DNA of 64,000 nucleotides, taken from positions 1-64,000 of the forward strand of contig NZ_LSIJ01000104.1 in assembly GCF_001556185.1 (NCBI RefSeq), written 5' to 3'. The number at the start of each line of letters is the position of its first letter. The stretch's first letter is position 1. A program made the translations under genes and the position numbers. The stretch is from Sphingomonas sp. CCH10-B3. Its GTDB lineage: Bacteria > Pseudomonadota > Alphaproteobacteria > Sphingomonadales > Sphingomonadaceae. Under the pieces are notes generated by a model. It was not told the origin of the DNA. It searched no databases and was given only the letters and a program-made list of their open reading frames with translations. Positions 1 to 9,933 of this stretch are shown here, in pieces.

Positions 1-17
1 TCGGAACGGTCGGGATG

Positions 18-55
18 CTTAGCGTACGTTTTCGAACATTCTCTCACCGGCCCCC
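18..55 (-). mobile_element. Probable Tn3-family terminal inverted repeat (38 bp)
   Basis: Read on the minus strand this 38-bp stretch begins GGGGG and ends ACGCTAAG. That is the size and the end pattern (GGGG at the tip, TAAG inside) of Tn3-family terminal repeats. Immediately to its right the conserved codons of a radical SAM gene begin (Pro-Tyr-Gln-Pro), with no matching upstream half. The element itself lies to the left of the window, so no transposase or resolvase is visible. TATCA at 56-60 would be the expected 5-bp target duplication. The assignment rests on pattern only. Confidence 0.6.
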
Positions 56-715
56 TATCAGCCAATCGAGCGCGACTGGCGGATCACGCGCGCCTGCCTC
101 GAGGTGCTGGCGGCGTGCGACCATCCGATCACGATCACCACCAAGTCCGACCGGGTGCTGCGCGATCTCGACATCCTCGCGCCGATGGCCGCCAAGGGGC
201 TCGCCGCCGTCGCCGTGTCGGTCACGTCGCTGGACCCGAAAGTCGCAATGACGGTCGAACCGCGCGCACCGCATCCCGAAAAGCGGCTGGCGGCGGTCAC
301 GGCGCTGGGCGCCGCGGGCGTCCCGACCTATGTATCGATATCGCCCGTCATTCCCGCGATCACCGATCACGAGATCGAGCATATTCTCGCGCGGGCGGCA
401 GCGGTGGGCGCGCGCGGCGCCTTCTTCCTGCCGGTGCGTCTCCCGCATGAAGTGGCGCCCTTATTTCGTGCGTGGCTCGACGAACATTTCCCCGATCGCG
501 CCGCCAAGGTGATGGGCATCATCCGCGAGATCCGCGGCGGCCGCGATAACGACCCCAATTTCCACACGCGCTTTCGCGGCCAAGGCCCGTGGGCCGATCT
601 GCTGCGCACGCGCTTCCACCTCGCCTGCCGCAAACACGGCCTCAACAGGGAACGGATGAGCGTGCGCACCGACCTGTTCCGCCCGCCCGCCGGACCGCAG
701 GGCGAGTTGTTCTAG
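56..715 (+). pseudogene. Radical SAM protein (PA0069/SplB-like), C-terminal part only
   Basis: About 219 codons encode the C-terminal part of a PA0069-type radical SAM protein related to spore photoproduct lyase. Recognisable pieces are PYQPIERDWRITR, ITITTKS, SPVIPAITD and the C-terminal RGQGPWADLLRTRF. The N-terminal region with the CxxxCxxC iron-sulfur motif is absent. An in-frame TAG stands at 20-22, inside the presumed transposon end, so the gene looks cut by insertion rather than by the window edge alone. Its stop (713-715) overlaps the stop of the convergent acyl-CoA ligase gene. The fragment should be inactive. Confidence 0.75.
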
Positions 716-2313
716 GCCGCGCTCGCCAGCCGGTAGTTGCGATATTGCTCGCGCAGCGCCGTCTTGAGGAGCTTGCCCGTCGCGGTGTGCGGCAGCGAGT
801 CGACGAACAGGATTTCGTCGGGCAGCCACCATTTGGCGACATGCTGCGCCAGATGCGCGTTGATTTCGGCCGGTGTCGGATCGGCGCCGGGCTTCTTGAC
901 GACCAGCAGCAGCGGGCGTTCGTCCCACTTGGGGTGGTGGACGTCGATCGCCGCCGCTTCCGCCACCCCTGGCGCACCACAGGCGGCATTTTCCAGATCG
1001 ACCGACGAAATCCACTCGCCGCCCGACTTGATAACATCCTTGGCACGATCGGTGATCTGCATCGTGCCGTCGGGATGCAGCACCGAAACGTCGCCGGTGT
1101 CGAACCAGCCATCGGCATCAATCGCATCGGCTTCGGCCTTGAAATAGCGCTTCACCACCCAAGGCCCACGAATCTGGAGTCGCCCCGAACTGACGCCGTC
1201 GCGCGGCAGCACATTCCCTTCGTCATCGACGATCCGCAGCTCGACGCCGAACGGGATCTGCCCCTGCTTGGAGATGAGATCGAGCTTTTCATCCTCGGTC
1301 ATCTCGTCCCAGTGCGCGGGCTTGCTGCCGGCGGTGCCGATCGGCGAGGTTTCGGTCATGCCCCACAGATGCTTGACCTCGGCGCCCATGCCCATGATCC
1401 GCGCGATCATCGCGCGCGGCGCGGCCGATCCGCCGATCGTCACCTGCTGGAGATATTGCGGCGCTTCACCGGTCGCGTCGATATGCTGGAACATCGCGAG
1501 CCAAACCGTCGGCACCCCGGCCGAATGCGTTACCTTTTCCTGATTCATCAGCCGACACAGCACCGCCGGATCATTGACCTGTGCGTAGACAAACTTCGCC
1601 CCCGCAATCGCCCCCGCAAAGGGCAGGCCCCAGGACGCCGCATGGAACATCGGCACCACCGGCAGGATGACCGCCAGGCTCGACACGTTGAGCACCGACG
1701 GCGCGATTCCGGTCATTGCGTGGATCACGGTCGAGCGGTGTTCGTAGAGCACGCCCTTGGGATTGCCCGTCGTGCCGCTGGTATAGCAGAGCATGCACGG
1801 CGCCCGCTCGGGTCCTTCGACCCAGGTGTAATCGCCGTCCTCGGCCGCGATCAGCGCGTCATAGTCGCCATTGTCGAAGCAGACATAATGCTCGATCGTC
1901 GTCCATTGCCCGCGCAGTCGGTCGATGATCGGCTGGAAAGCCTTGTCGTAGAACAGCACGCGGTCGTCGGCGTGGTTGGCGATATAGACGAGTTGCTCGT
2001 CGAACAGCCGCGGGTTGATCGTGTGGATCACCCCGCCCATCCCGATCGCGCCATACCAGGCCGCCAGATGCTTGGCGTGGTTCATCGCCAGCGTCGCGAT
2101 CCGGTCGCCGGGCTTCATCCCCAGCTTCTCGAGCGCTTGTGCCAGCTTCTTCGCGTCGCGCGCGATGCCGGCCCAGTCGGTTCGCGTCTCGGTGCCGTCG
2201 GCCCAATAAGTCACGATCTCGCGGCGGCCATGTTCGCGCGCGGCATGATCGATCAGCCGCGGCACCCGCAGCTCGAAATCCTGCATCCCGCCCAGGTTCG
2301 TATCGCCCAGCAT
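712..2313 (-). CDS. Medium/long-chain fatty-acid--CoA ligase
   Basis: A 533-residue ANL-superfamily adenylating enzyme that activates fatty acids to acyl-CoA with ATP. The P-loop-like motif [11 protein letters not shown], the A5 motif WGMTETSP, the DGWFDTGD motif and the C-terminal TATGKLLK lysine region are all present. Close relatives are the FadD/AlkK ligases used in beta-oxidation; the chain-length preference cannot be read from sequence. The start at 2313 (MLGDTNLGG) is chosen because GAGG lies nine bases upstream; an ATG at 2322 sits directly on that site and is less likely. It is convergent with, and overlaps the stop of, the radical SAM remnant. Confidence 0.88.
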   Translation of the reverse strand: MLGDTNLGGMQDFELRVPRLIDHAAREHGRREIVTYWADGTETRTDWAGIARDAKKLAQALEKLGMKPGDRIATLAMNHAKHLAAWYGAIGMGGVIHTINPRLFDEQLVYIANHADDRVLFYDKAFQPIIDRLRGQWTTIEHYVCFDNGDYDALIAAEDGDYTWVEGPERAPCMLCYTSGTTGNPKGVLYEHRSTVIHAMTGIAPSVLNVSSLAVILPVVPMFHAASWGLPFAGAIAGAKFVYAQVNDPAVLCRLMNQEKVTHSAGVPTVWLAMFQHIDATGEAPQYLQQVTIGGSAAPRAMIARIMGMGAEVKHLWGMTETSPIGTAGSKPAHWDEMTEDEKLDLISKQGQIPFGVELRIVDDEGNVLPRDGVSSGRLQIRGPWVVKRYFKAEADAIDADGWFDTGDVSVLHPDGTMQITDRAKDVIKSGGEWISSVDLENAACGAPGVAEAAAIDVHHPKWDERPLLLVVKKPGADPTPAEINAHLAQHVAKWWLPDEILFVDSLPHTATGKLLKTALREQYRNYRLASAA

Positions 2314-2351
2314 CACCAGCATCCTCTTTGTCAGGGCCGGTTTGCCCGGCC

Positions 2352-5300
2352 TCACCCCACCAGCGCGAGCCGTCGTCCCTCGGCGGGGCGCAGCGTCACG
2401 TTGCGCACACCCTGCACGCCGTCGATGCGGCTCGCAAGCTCGGCATCGAGCAGGAAGTCGCGCCCGAGCACCAGCCACGCCGTGCCGCCATCGTTCAGCG
2501 CCGCACCGAGCATCACTTCGCCGCGTCCGCCGCGTGCATCGCTCAACAGCCCTGCGAGCGCATCGACAGCCTCGGGGGTGTCGGCTGTCACTTCCAGCAC
2601 CATTCGGGCACCGACCGCCAGCGCGTCGAACGTCTGGAGCCGCTTCACCGTCACGCGCGGCGCTTCCTCGCCCTCGCGGCGGTCGAGCTCGACCTCGGCA
2701 AGGCCACAGGCGCCTTTCTGCGCTGCGGCCTCGAGATCGCTCGTCACGCCATCGTCGAAACAGGTCGCAACGAACTGCCCGCTCGCGTCGGAGAGCGTCG
2801 CCATCATATAGCGCTTGCCGCGCGCCGAGGTGCGCCATTTGGCATCCTCGACCAACACCGCCATCGTCGCGCGCGCCCGCCCGCCGGATGGGATGTCGAT
2901 CCCACCGAGTTCGGCAAAGGGCGTCGCATGCCGCGCGAGCATCCGGAAGCGATCGACCGGGTGCGCCGAGAAATAGAAGCCGAACGCTTCCTTTTCCTGC
3001 GCCATCCGGTCGGCGATGCTCCAGCGCGCCGATTGCGGCAGCTTGATCGAGTCGCCCGCGACCTCGGCCTCGCCGAACAGACCCTGCTGCCCGCTTGCGC
3101 GCTGGTCGTTCAGCCGCGCCGCAACCGCAAGGATCGTTTCGGCGGTCGCGAAAATGCCCGCCCGGTTCGGGTCGATCGCGTCAAAAGCGCCCGCCGCCGC
3201 CAATGTTTCGAGCTGCCTTTTGTTCAGCAACCGCGGATCGACCCTGCGCGCGAGATCGTCAAGCGAGCCGAACGGGCCGTTCGCTTCACGCTCGGCCACC
3301 AACCGCTCCATCGCGCCCTCGCCTACCGACTTGAGCGCGGCCAGCGCATAGCGCACCGCCAGCCCGTCAGCCGTCGCCTCGACCGCAAATTCGGCGGCGC
3401 TGGCGTTGATGCACGGCGGCAGTGCCTTCACCCCTAGCCGCCGCATGTCGTCGACAAACACGCCGAGCTTGTCGGTCAGCGTCATGTCGAAGCACATCGA
3501 TGCAGCAAAGAATTCGTGCGGATGATGGGCCTTCAGCCAAGCGGTCTGGTAGGCGAGCAACGCATAGGCGGCGGCGTGCGATTTGTTGAAGCCATAGCCG
3601 GCGAATTTGTCGATCAAGTCGAATAGCTCATTGGCCTTGCCCGCCGGGATGTTGTTGGCGGTCGCGCAGCCCTTGACGAAGATTTCGCGCTGGGCGTCCA
3701 TCTCCGCCTTGATCTTCTTGCCCATCGCGCGCCGCAGCAGATCGGCGCCGCCAAGCGAATAGCCCGCCAGGATCTGCGCGGCCTGCATCACCTGTTCCTG
3801 ATAGACGAAGATCCCGTAGGTTTCGGCGAGAATGCCCTCGAGCAGCGGGTGCGGATAGGTGATCGGCTCGCTGCCATTCTTGCGGCGGCCGAAGCTCGGG
3901 ATATTGTCCATCGGCCCCGGCCGGTAGAGCGAGACAAGCGCGATGATGTCGCCGAAGTTCGACGGGCGCACGGCGGAAAGCGTGCGGCGCATACCTTCGG
4001 ATTCGAGCTGGAACACGCCAACCGTATCGCCGCGCTGGAGCAGCTTGTAGACGCCTTCTTCATCCCACGGCAGCGCATCGAGATCGACCGCAATCCCGCG
4101 CTTTGCCAGCATGTCGACGGCCTTTTGGAGCACCGACAGCGTCTTCAGGCCCAGAAAGTCGAATTTCACCAGCCCCGCGCCTTCGACATATTTCATGTCG
4201 AACTGCGTGACTGGCATGTCCGACCGCGGATCGCGGTAGAGCGGCACAAGCTGGTCGAGCGGGCGGTCACCGATCACCACGCCGGCGGCATGGGTCGATG
4301 AATGACGCGGCAGCCCCTCCAGCTTCATCGCGAGGTCGAGCAGATGCCGCACCTGCGGATCGCCCTTATACTCGCTGGCGAGCTCGCTCACCCCGTTGAG
4401 CGCGCGATCGAGCGTCCACGGATCGGTCGGATGGTTGGGAACAAGCTTCGCCAGCCGGTCGACCTGGCCATAGCTCATCTGCAGCACGCGCCCGGTGTCC
4501 TTCAGCACCGCGCGTGCCTTCAGCCGTCCGAAAGTGATGATCTGCGCGACATGGTCGCGACCGTATTTCTGCTGGACATAGCGGATCACTTCCTCGCGCC
4601 GCGTTTCGCAGAAATCGATGTCGAAGTCGGGCATCGACACGCGTTCGGGATTGAGGAAGCGTTCGAACAGCAAACCGAGCCGGATCGGATCGAGATCGGT
4701 GATCGTCAGCGCCCAGGCAACGACCGACCCCGCACCCGACCCGCGCCCCGGCCCCACCGGAATGCCCTGTTCCTTCGCCCATTGGATGAAATCGGCGACG
4801 ATCAGGAAATAGCCGGGGAACTTCATCGAGATGATGACGTCGAGCTCGAATTCGAGCCTGGCGCGATATGGTGCGGCCCAGTCGTCCGCTTGAGAGCCCT
4901 CTCCCCCTTGGGGGAGAGGGAGATTGCCGAGCACCGCAATCTTTGCCAGCCGTTTCTCCAACCCTGCCCGCGCCGCCGCGCGCAGCGCTTCGGCTTCGGC
5001 ATCGGGATCGCCCGCCAGGCTGGGCAGGATCGGCTTTCGCTTGGGCGCCGCCACGGCGCAGCGCTGCGCAACGACCAGCGTGTTGTCGATCGCCTCGGGC
5101 AGATCGGCGAACAGCAGCCGCATTTCCTTGGCGGGCTTCATCCACGCATCGGGCGAGCTGCGCGGGCGGTCCTCGCTCGCCAGATAGCTCGAGCTGGCAA
5201 TGCACAGCATCGCATCATGCGCTTCGCCAAACTGCGCCTCGGCGAAGCAGCAGGGATTGGTCGCGACGATCGGCAGGCCGCGGTCATAAGCGAGGTCGAG

Positions 5301-5867
5301 CAGTGCCGGCTCGGCGGCGCCCTCGATCTCGTCGAGGCGGCGGGTCAGCTCGACGTACAGCCGATCCGGGAACAGGGCTTGCAATGCTTCGGCGTAGGCA
5401 TGCGCGCGGTCGCCTTGCCCCTCGGCGAACAGCCGCGCGAGGCCACCCTCACGCCCTGCGGTCAGCGCGATCAACCCTTCGGTCCGCCCGCCGAGCGCCG
5501 CCAGCGGCACATGCGGCGCCAGTTCGACCGGGCGGGTCAGATGCGCCTGCGACACCAGCGCGCACAGATTTTGATAACCGTCCTCGTCCTGGGCATAGAG
5601 CGCGAGCCAGTCGAGCACCGGCGCCACGCCCTCGGGCAAATCGGGCCGCGCGACGCCGAGCATTGCGCCGATGATCGGCTGCACCCCGTTCCCGCGCGCG
5701 GCTTCCGAAAAGGCCATGGCGGCGTACAGCCCGTTGCGGTCGGTCAGCGCGGCGGCGGGAAATCCCAGTTCCTGCGCGCGCTTGGCAATCGCCTTCGGCT
5801 CGATTGCGCCGTCGAGCATCGTGTAGCTGGAAAAAATGCGCAGGGGCACGAAACCGGAATGAGGCAT
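2352..5867 (-). CDS. dnaE: DNA polymerase III alpha subunit
   Basis: A 1171-residue replicative polymerase subunit. In order it has an N-terminal PHP domain (FVPLRIFSSYTMLDGAI), the catalytic palm with the PDFDIDF aspartates and GPGRGSGAGS, the fingers region with DTVGVFQLES and YQEQVM, a helix-hairpin-helix region, and a C-terminal OB/beta-binding part. Length fits DnaE1 of alphaproteobacteria. The start MPHSGF is chosen because it precedes the conserved PHP motif; no strong ribosome binding site is seen. Around residues 316-324 the gene contains a palindrome-derived peptide (LPLPQGGEG), described separately. The reading frame stays open upstream to 6620, over a gene read in another frame. 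Confidence 0.95.
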   Translation of the reverse strand: MPHSGFVPLRIFSSYTMLDGAIEPKAIAKRAQELGFPAAALTDRNGLYAAMAFSEAARGNGVQPIIGAMLGVARPDLPEGVAPVLDWLALYAQDEDGYQNLCALVSQAHLTRPVELAPHVPLAALGGRTEGLIALTAGREGGLARLFAEGQGDRAHAYAEALQALFPDRLYVELTRRLDEIEGAAEPALLDLAYDRGLPIVATNPCCFAEAQFGEAHDAMLCIASSSYLASEDRPRSSPDAWMKPAKEMRLLFADLPEAIDNTLVVAQRCAVAAPKRKPILPSLAGDPDAEAEALRAAARAGLEKRLAKIAVLGNLPLPQGGEGSQADDWAAPYRARLEFELDVIISMKFPGYFLIVADFIQWAKEQGIPVGPGRGSGAGSVVAWALTITDLDPIRLGLLFERFLNPERVSMPDFDIDFCETRREEVIRYVQQKYGRDHVAQIITFGRLKARAVLKDTGRVLQMSYGQVDRLAKLVPNHPTDPWTLDRALNGVSELASEYKGDPQVRHLLDLAMKLEGLPRHSSTHAAGVVIGDRPLDQLVPLYRDPRSDMPVTQFDMKYVEGAGLVKFDFLGLKTLSVLQKAVDMLAKRGIAVDLDALPWDEEGVYKLLQRGDTVGVFQLESEGMRRTLSAVRPSNFGDIIALVSLYRPGPMDNIPSFGRRKNGSEPITYPHPLLEGILAETYGIFVYQEQVMQAAQILAGYSLGGADLLRRAMGKKIKAEMDAQREIFVKGCATANNIPAGKANELFDLIDKFAGYGFNKSHAAAYALLAYQTAWLKAHHPHEFFAASMCFDMTLTDKLGVFVDDMRRLGVKALPPCINASAAEFAVEATADGLAVRYALAALKSVGEGAMERLVAEREANGPFGSLDDLARRVDPRLLNKRQLETLAAAGAFDAIDPNRAGIFATAETILAVAARLNDQRASGQQGLFGEAEVAGDSIKLPQSARWSIADRMAQEKEAFGFYFSAHPVDRFRMLARHATPFAELGGIDIPSGGRARATMAVLVEDAKWRTSARGKRYMMATLSDASGQFVATCFDDGVTSDLEAAAQKGACGLAEVELDRREGEEAPRVTVKRLQTFDALAVGARMVLEVTADTPEAVDALAGLLSDARGGRGEVMLGAALNDGGTAWLVLGRDFLLDAELASRIDGVQGVRNVTLRPAEGRRLALVG
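4897..4920. repeat. Palindrome (11-bp arms) embedded in dnaE
   Basis: Arms CCCTCTCCCCC and GGGGGAGAGGG are perfect inverted repeats separated by TT. Elements of this look are normally intergenic in sphingomonads; a shorter relative lies between zwf and pgl in this window. Here it is read in frame within dnaE and adds a short Pro/Gly-rich insert between the PHP and polymerase parts. Confidence 0.7.
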
Positions 5868-5905
5868 GCAATGGTTATGATGCCCGACGCCGCGCGATGG
5901 AAGGC

Positions 5906-6565
5906 TCAGCCGGTAAATAGCTGTGGATGGCGCGCCGTAATCCACGGCACCAGCCAGCGGCGCAGCAACAGCGCCACAAGCGCAATCGGCAAGACGACAA
6001 GGCCGAGCCGATCCACCGGCACCACAAGCGCCGGAAACAGGATCAGCGGCACCATTCCTGTGGTCACCAGTCGCCTCAGCCGGAAAGCGGCCGGCACCGC
6101 GGGGTCCAACAGCCCCGGCCGCGCGAGCACATAGGCCCACATTGCAAAGCTGATCAGGCCGATGATGCCCATCAGCAGCGCGTAATAGCGGAACGGCGCG
6201 CCGGTCCCACCTTCTGCATAGACGACGTGGATCGCCGACGGAATCGCCGCGACCAGGCATAACAATGCCAGCGTCAGGACGGTCAGCGGCTGGTCGACAC
6301 GCTTCAGCCGCGCGAACATGTCGCGGTGCTGGATCCAGAACACTGCCGTCAGTGCAAAGCTGAGCAGATAGGCGATCAGCTGAGTCCGACCGGACTACAG
6401 CATTGCGCCCAGCGTTTCGCCGTGCGGTAGCTTGATCTCGATTGCCGCCAGGGTCGTGGCGATCGCGAACACGCCATCCGACAGCATCAGCAGCCGGTCG
6501 TAATTGTGGCGCCGGATATGCGCTTCCAGCGGCTCCTGCTGCGCGAGCGATTCGACTTCGGGCAT
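5906..6565 (-). pseudogene. TMEM175/DUF1211-family potassium channel, amber-interrupted
   Basis: Read straight through, 219 codons give a multi-spanning TMEM175-like protein. The N-terminal part carries the family pore-helix motif (NYDRLLMLSDGVFAIATTLA) and the C-terminal part the remaining membrane segments (VFWIQHRDMF, FAMWAYVLARP). An in-frame TAG at 6395-6397 (minus strand), between AML and SGRTQL, splits the gene with no frame change, so a single base substitution or a base-call error explains it. The ATG overlaps the gpx stop (TGATG), which suggests translational coupling. Unless the amber codon is suppressed, the product is truncated after 56 residues. A separate open frame restarts at 6343. 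Confidence 0.7.
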
Positions 6566-7044
6566 CAGAGCAGCGCCTCGATCGCGGCCTCCAGGCTCGC
6601 CGGCGTGTCATTGGGCGCATAACGGCGCACGACCTTGCCCGCGCGATCGACCAGAAATTTGGTGAAGTTCCACTTGATCGAGGTGGTACCCATCAGCCCC
6701 GGCGCCGCTTTCCTGAGCGTCTGATAGAGCGGATCGGCGCCCGCGCCATTGACCTCGACCTTGGCGAACACCGGGAAAGTGACGTCATAGTTGACGGTGC
6801 AAAATTGCGCGATCTCGGCCGCGTCGCCGGGCTCCTGCGCGCCGAACTGATTGCACGGGAATGCCAGCACCGCGAAACCGCGATCCTTGAACTTGCGGTA
6901 GAGCGCCTCAAGCCCCTCATATTGCGGCGTGAACCCGCATTTGGAGGCAGTGTTGACGATCAGCAGCACTTGCCCGGCATAGGCCGACAGGTCGACGGGC
7001 GCCCCGCCTGCATCCTTGACGGTGAAATCGGTGATCGCCCCCAT
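6565..7044 (-). CDS. Glutathione peroxidase family protein
   Basis: A 159-residue thiol peroxidase that reduces hydroperoxides with glutathione or thioredoxin. The peroxidatic cysteine is Cys36 in NTASKCGFTPQ; the FPCNQFG and KWNFTKFLVD motifs supply the Gln and Trp/Asn of the active site. It is a cysteine enzyme; no selenocysteine codon is involved. The start at 7044 is preceded by GAGGGAG. It is followed by the TMEM175-like pseudogene with a one-base overlap and is probably cotranscribed with it and with the GNAT gene upstream. Confidence 0.92.
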   Translation of the reverse strand: MGAITDFTVKDAGGAPVDLSAYAGQVLLIVNTASKCGFTPQYEGLEALYRKFKDRGFAVLAFPCNQFGAQEPGDAAEIAQFCTVNYDVTFPVFAKVEVNGAGADPLYQTLRKAAPGLMGTTSIKWNFTKFLVDRAGKVVRRYAPNDTPASLEAAIEALL

Positions 7045-7054
7045 CTTTGCTCCC

Positions 7055-7645
7055 TCAATCGTGCCGCGCCAGCAGATAGCGCAGATTCTGCCGCACCCCC
7101 GGCCACTCCGCAGCGATGATCGAATAAACGACAAGGTCGCGCAACCGTCCGTCGGGCATCTGCTGGTGACTGCGCAGCACACCGTCGCGCTTGGCGCCCA
7201 GCCGTTCGATCGCCGTTTGGCTGCGTTTGTTGAACCAGTCGGTGCGGATCTGCACGACATTGCAGCCCATCACTTCGAAGGCGTGGGTGAGCAGCAGCAG
7301 CTTCGCCTCGGTATTGACGCCCGAGCGCTGGACCGACCTTGCGTAGAAGGTGCCGCCGATCTCGACGCGGCGGTGCTGGCGGCTCATCCGCATCAGCCGC
7401 GTGCAACCGACCACCGCGCCCGCTGGCGTCTCGACCGCGAAGGGCATCGCGCGGCCATAGTCGCGCTCGGTCAGCATCGCCGCGACCGCCGCTTCCGGAT
7501 CGGTGAAGGTCATTACATTGGCGAAGAACAGCTCGGTCAGATCGCCATCGGCAGCAGCCGCGCCGAGCGCAGGCGCATCCGCCGCCACGAGTGGCCGCAG
7601 CATGACATGCCGCCCGACAAGTGTCGGCGTCTCGGTCCAGCTCAC
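7055..7645 (-). CDS. GNAT family N-acetyltransferase (RimJ/RimL type)
   Basis: A 196-residue acetyltransferase. The GNAT fold is recognised from the N-terminal [15 protein letters not shown], the central strand with GCTRLMRM and [19 protein letters not shown], and the RimJ-like [19 protein letters not shown] segment. Proteins of this subgroup acetylate protein N-termini or small amines; the substrate here is unknown. Its ATG overlaps the lolD stop by four bases (ATGA), so it is probably translated with lolD. Confidence 0.85.
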   Translation of the reverse strand: MSWTETPTLVGRHVMLRPLVAADAPALGAAAADGDLTELFFANVMTFTDPEAAVAAMLTERDYGRAMPFAVETPAGAVVGCTRLMRMSRQHRRVEIGGTFYARSVQRSGVNTEAKLLLLTHAFEVMGCNVVQIRTDWFNKRSQTAIERLGAKRDGVLRSHQQMPDGRLRDLVVYSIIAAEWPGVRQNLRYLLARHD

Positions 7646-8370
7646 ACCAGCCGCCCCTCGTGCAGCCGCGCGACGCGGTCCATGCGGTGCGCGAGCCGTT
7701 CATTATGCGTCGCGATCAGTGCCGAACTGCCTTGTTCGCGCACCAGTCGCAGCAGTTCGTCGAACACTTTGTCGGCAGTGGCTTCGTCGAGATTGCCGGT
7801 CGGCTCGTCCGCCAACACCAGCGCGGGTTGATTGGCAAGCGCGCGCGCGACCGCGACCCGCTGCTGCTCGCCGCCCGACAACTGGCTCGGGCGGTGCGTC
7901 AAGCGGTGTTCGAGCCCGAGCGCGGCGAGCAGCTCGCTCGCGCGTGCTTCGGCCTCGGCGCGGGTTGCTCCGGCGATCAGCAGGGGCAGCACGACATTCT
8001 CGATCGCATTGAAATCGGGCAGCAAGTGGTGGAACTGATAGACGAAGCCCAGATAATCGCGCCGGATCAGCGTGCGGCCATGGCTGTCGAGCCGCCCCGC
8101 CTCGCGCCCGTCGATGCGGATCGACCCGCCGAACCCGCCTTCGAGCAACCCGACCGCCTGCAACAGCGTCGACTTGCCCGACCCCGACGGCCCCAGCAGT
8201 CCGACGATTTCGCCGCGCGTGATGTTGAGGTCGACGCCCCGCAGCACCTCGACGGTCGCGCCGCCCTGCGTGAAACTGCGCGTCAGCCCTTCGATCGCGA
8301 GCACCGGCACCACGCCGTCGGACCCGGCAAAACCGGATTGGCCGTGCGCGGCTGAGCTTGCATCACTCAT
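7642..8370 (-). CDS. lolD: Lipoprotein-releasing ABC transporter, ATP-binding protein
   Basis: A 242-residue ABC ATPase with Walker [10 protein letters not shown], signature [15 protein letters not shown], Walker [14 protein letters not shown] and the H-loop ATHNERLA. With the permease LolC/E it pulls outer-membrane lipoproteins out of the inner membrane and hands them to LolA. It overlaps the permease gene by eight bases at the ATG. The first 20 residues are a non-conserved extension; a second ATG could be used, and the start given is the longest reasonable one. Confidence 0.93.
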   Translation of the reverse strand: MSDASSAAHGQSGFAGSDGVVPVLAIEGLTRSFTQGGATVEVLRGVDLNITRGEIVGLLGPSGSGKSTLLQAVGLLEGGFGGSIRIDGREAGRLDSHGRTLIRRDYLGFVYQFHHLLPDFNAIENVVLPLLIAGATRAEAEARASELLAALGLEHRLTHRPSQLSGGEQQRVAVARALANQPALVLADEPTGNLDEATADKVFDELLRLVREQGSSALIATHNERLAHRMDRVARLHEGRLV

Positions 8371-9613
8371 AGCGCAACACCTGCACCGGATCGGTATTCG
8401 CCGCCTTGAACGCCGGATACAGCGTCGCGAGGAACGAGAAGACCAGCGCCATCGCCGCGATGACGACGATCTCGACCGGATTGGGCTTGGACGGCAGCTC
8501 GGTCAGGAAACGGATCTGCGGGTCCCACAGATTCTGCCCCGTCACCACCTGCACGAAATCGACAACATTTTGACGGAAATGCAGGAACACGAACCCGAGC
8601 ACGAGTCCGGCGATCATGCCCAGGACGCCGATCACCGTGCCCACCGTCATGAATATCCGCAGCAGCCCGCCACGCGTCGCGCCCATCGTCCGCAGGATGG
8701 CGATGTCGCGGGTCTTGGCGCGCACCAGCATGATCAGCGACGATAGGATGTTGAACACCGCGACCAATATGATGATCGACAGCACCGTGAACATCGCCAC
8801 GCGCTCGACCTCAAGTGCTTCGAACAGCTGTGCATTCATCTCGCGCCAGTCCGAAATCGCCGCCCCCGTGCCGACCTTGGCGGCGAGCGGCGCGAGGATC
8901 GAGCGCACGCGGTCGGCATCAGTCGTTTGCAGCTCGATCATCCCGACGGTATCGCCCTGCAGCAACAGCGTCTGCGCGTCGGGCAGCGGCATCAGCACAT
9001 AGGTTTTGTCGAAATCATAGACGCCGATCTCGAACACCGCGCCCACGGTATAGCTCACGATCCGCGGGACCGTGCCGAACGGCGTCGTCTGACCGGCGGG
9101 GTTGAGCAGTGAAATCTGGCTGCCGACCTGCGCGCCGAGCGATTCCGCGAGCCGCGAGCCGATCGCGATCCGCCCGGAGCCGGGCGTCAGGCTGGCGAGC
9201 GAGCCACTCAGCACCTTGTCGCCGATCGTCTTGTTGGTTCGGATGTCCTCGACCCGCATCCCGCGCATCTGCACGGCTTCGACGCGGCCGTTGAAGGTCG
9301 ACATCATCGGCTGTTCGATCAGCGGCGTCGCGCTGGTGATTCCCGGCGTCTTGCGCGCTTCGGCCAGCACGCTGCGCCAGTCGCGCAACTGCCCGCCATA
9401 GCCCTGCACCACCGCATGGCCGTTAAGCCCCACGATCTTGTCGAACAATTCGGCACGGAAGCCGTTCATCACGCTCATGACGATGACGAGTGCCGCCACC
9501 CCGAGCATGACGGCGGCAAGGCTGATGCCGGCGACCAGAAAGATGAAGGCCTCGCCCTTGCCCGGCAGCAGATAACGCTGGGCAATCATGCGTTCGTATC
9601 GCGATAGGAACAT
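8363..9613 (-). CDS. lolC: Lipoprotein-releasing ABC transporter permease (LolC/LolE family)
   Basis: A 416-residue inner-membrane permease with one N-terminal transmembrane helix (residues about 20-50), a large periplasmic MacB-like domain, and three C-terminal helices in the FtsX domain. [21 protein letters not shown] and [10 protein letters not shown] are typical of the family. Alphaproteobacteria usually have a single LolC/E gene, so the complex is probably a homodimer with LolD. The start at 9613 has AAAGGA six bases upstream; the ORF is open further back but without homology. Confidence 0.93.
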   Translation of the reverse strand: MFLSRYERMIAQRYLLPGKGEAFIFLVAGISLAAVMLGVAALVIVMSVMNGFRAELFDKIVGLNGHAVVQGYGGQLRDWRSVLAEARKTPGITSATPLIEQPMMSTFNGRVEAVQMRGMRVEDIRTNKTIGDKVLSGSLASLTPGSGRIAIGSRLAESLGAQVGSQISLLNPAGQTTPFGTVPRIVSYTVGAVFEIGVYDFDKTYVLMPLPDAQTLLLQGDTVGMIELQTTDADRVRSILAPLAAKVGTGAAISDWREMNAQLFEALEVERVAMFTVLSIIILVAVFNILSSLIMLVRAKTRDIAILRTMGATRGGLLRIFMTVGTVIGVLGMIAGLVLGFVFLHFRQNVVDFVQVVTGQNLWDPQIRFLTELPSKPNPVEIVVIAAMALVFSFLATLYPAFKAANTDPVQVLRYE

Positions 9614-9825
9614 GAACGTCCTTTGTCCGGCCCCCGCCGTGGGTAACCGCGCGACCTCTAGGGCCGCGCCGCAAGGCTGGCAACTGGCGGCACGGCTGTT
9701 GCCAATAGGCCACAGCGTTGCGGCAATCGTGCCCCTAAGGCCCGATTTACCGATGACAAGCGCGGCGGTCGTGCCTAGCAGTTTGGGCACTGAAACGCAG
9801 GCAATTGGCCGTGGTTCGGGGAGCT

Positions 9826-9933
9826 TTTCGCCGGTTGAGGGACCGATCGGCGAAAGACGTTCACAAAGGAGGCTGACGAGCAATCGTCACGCAGGCGCCC
9901 GGGTCGGCATCCGATCCGGGCGTTTGCCGTTTT
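9826..9933 (+). ncRNA. Candidate structured small RNA ending in an intrinsic terminator
   Basis: Three adjacent stem-loops are visible. The first is TTTCGCCG (9826-9833) with CGGCGAAA (9848-9855). The second is TGACGA (9874-9879) with TCGTCA (9884-9889) around a GCAA tetraloop. The third is a 12-bp GC-rich stem (9896-9907 with 9911-9922, one G-U pair) followed by TTTGCCGTTTT. AGGAGG (9868-9873) lies just before the second stem. No open reading frame accompanies them, and no gene on this strand lies upstream that needs a terminator. A promoter was not recognised and the 5' end is a guess. A leader peptide or attenuator is an alternative. Confidence 0.4.
9896..9933 (+). terminator. Rho-independent terminator
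   Basis: A 12-bp stem (9896-9907 pairing with 9911-9922, one G-U pair, CAT loop) is followed by TTTGCCGTTTT. The T-rich tract is on the plus strand only, so it ends a transcript running left to right, probably the candidate sRNA. Confidence 0.6.

Noticed and set aside
589..2811. 740-codon open frame on the plus strand
   Set aside because: It is antisense to the acyl-CoA ligase and dnaE, with an Arg/His/Pro-rich translation typical of GC-rich shadow frames.
4302..6134. 610-codon plus-strand frame
   Set aside because: Antisense to dnaE; the translation has no family features.
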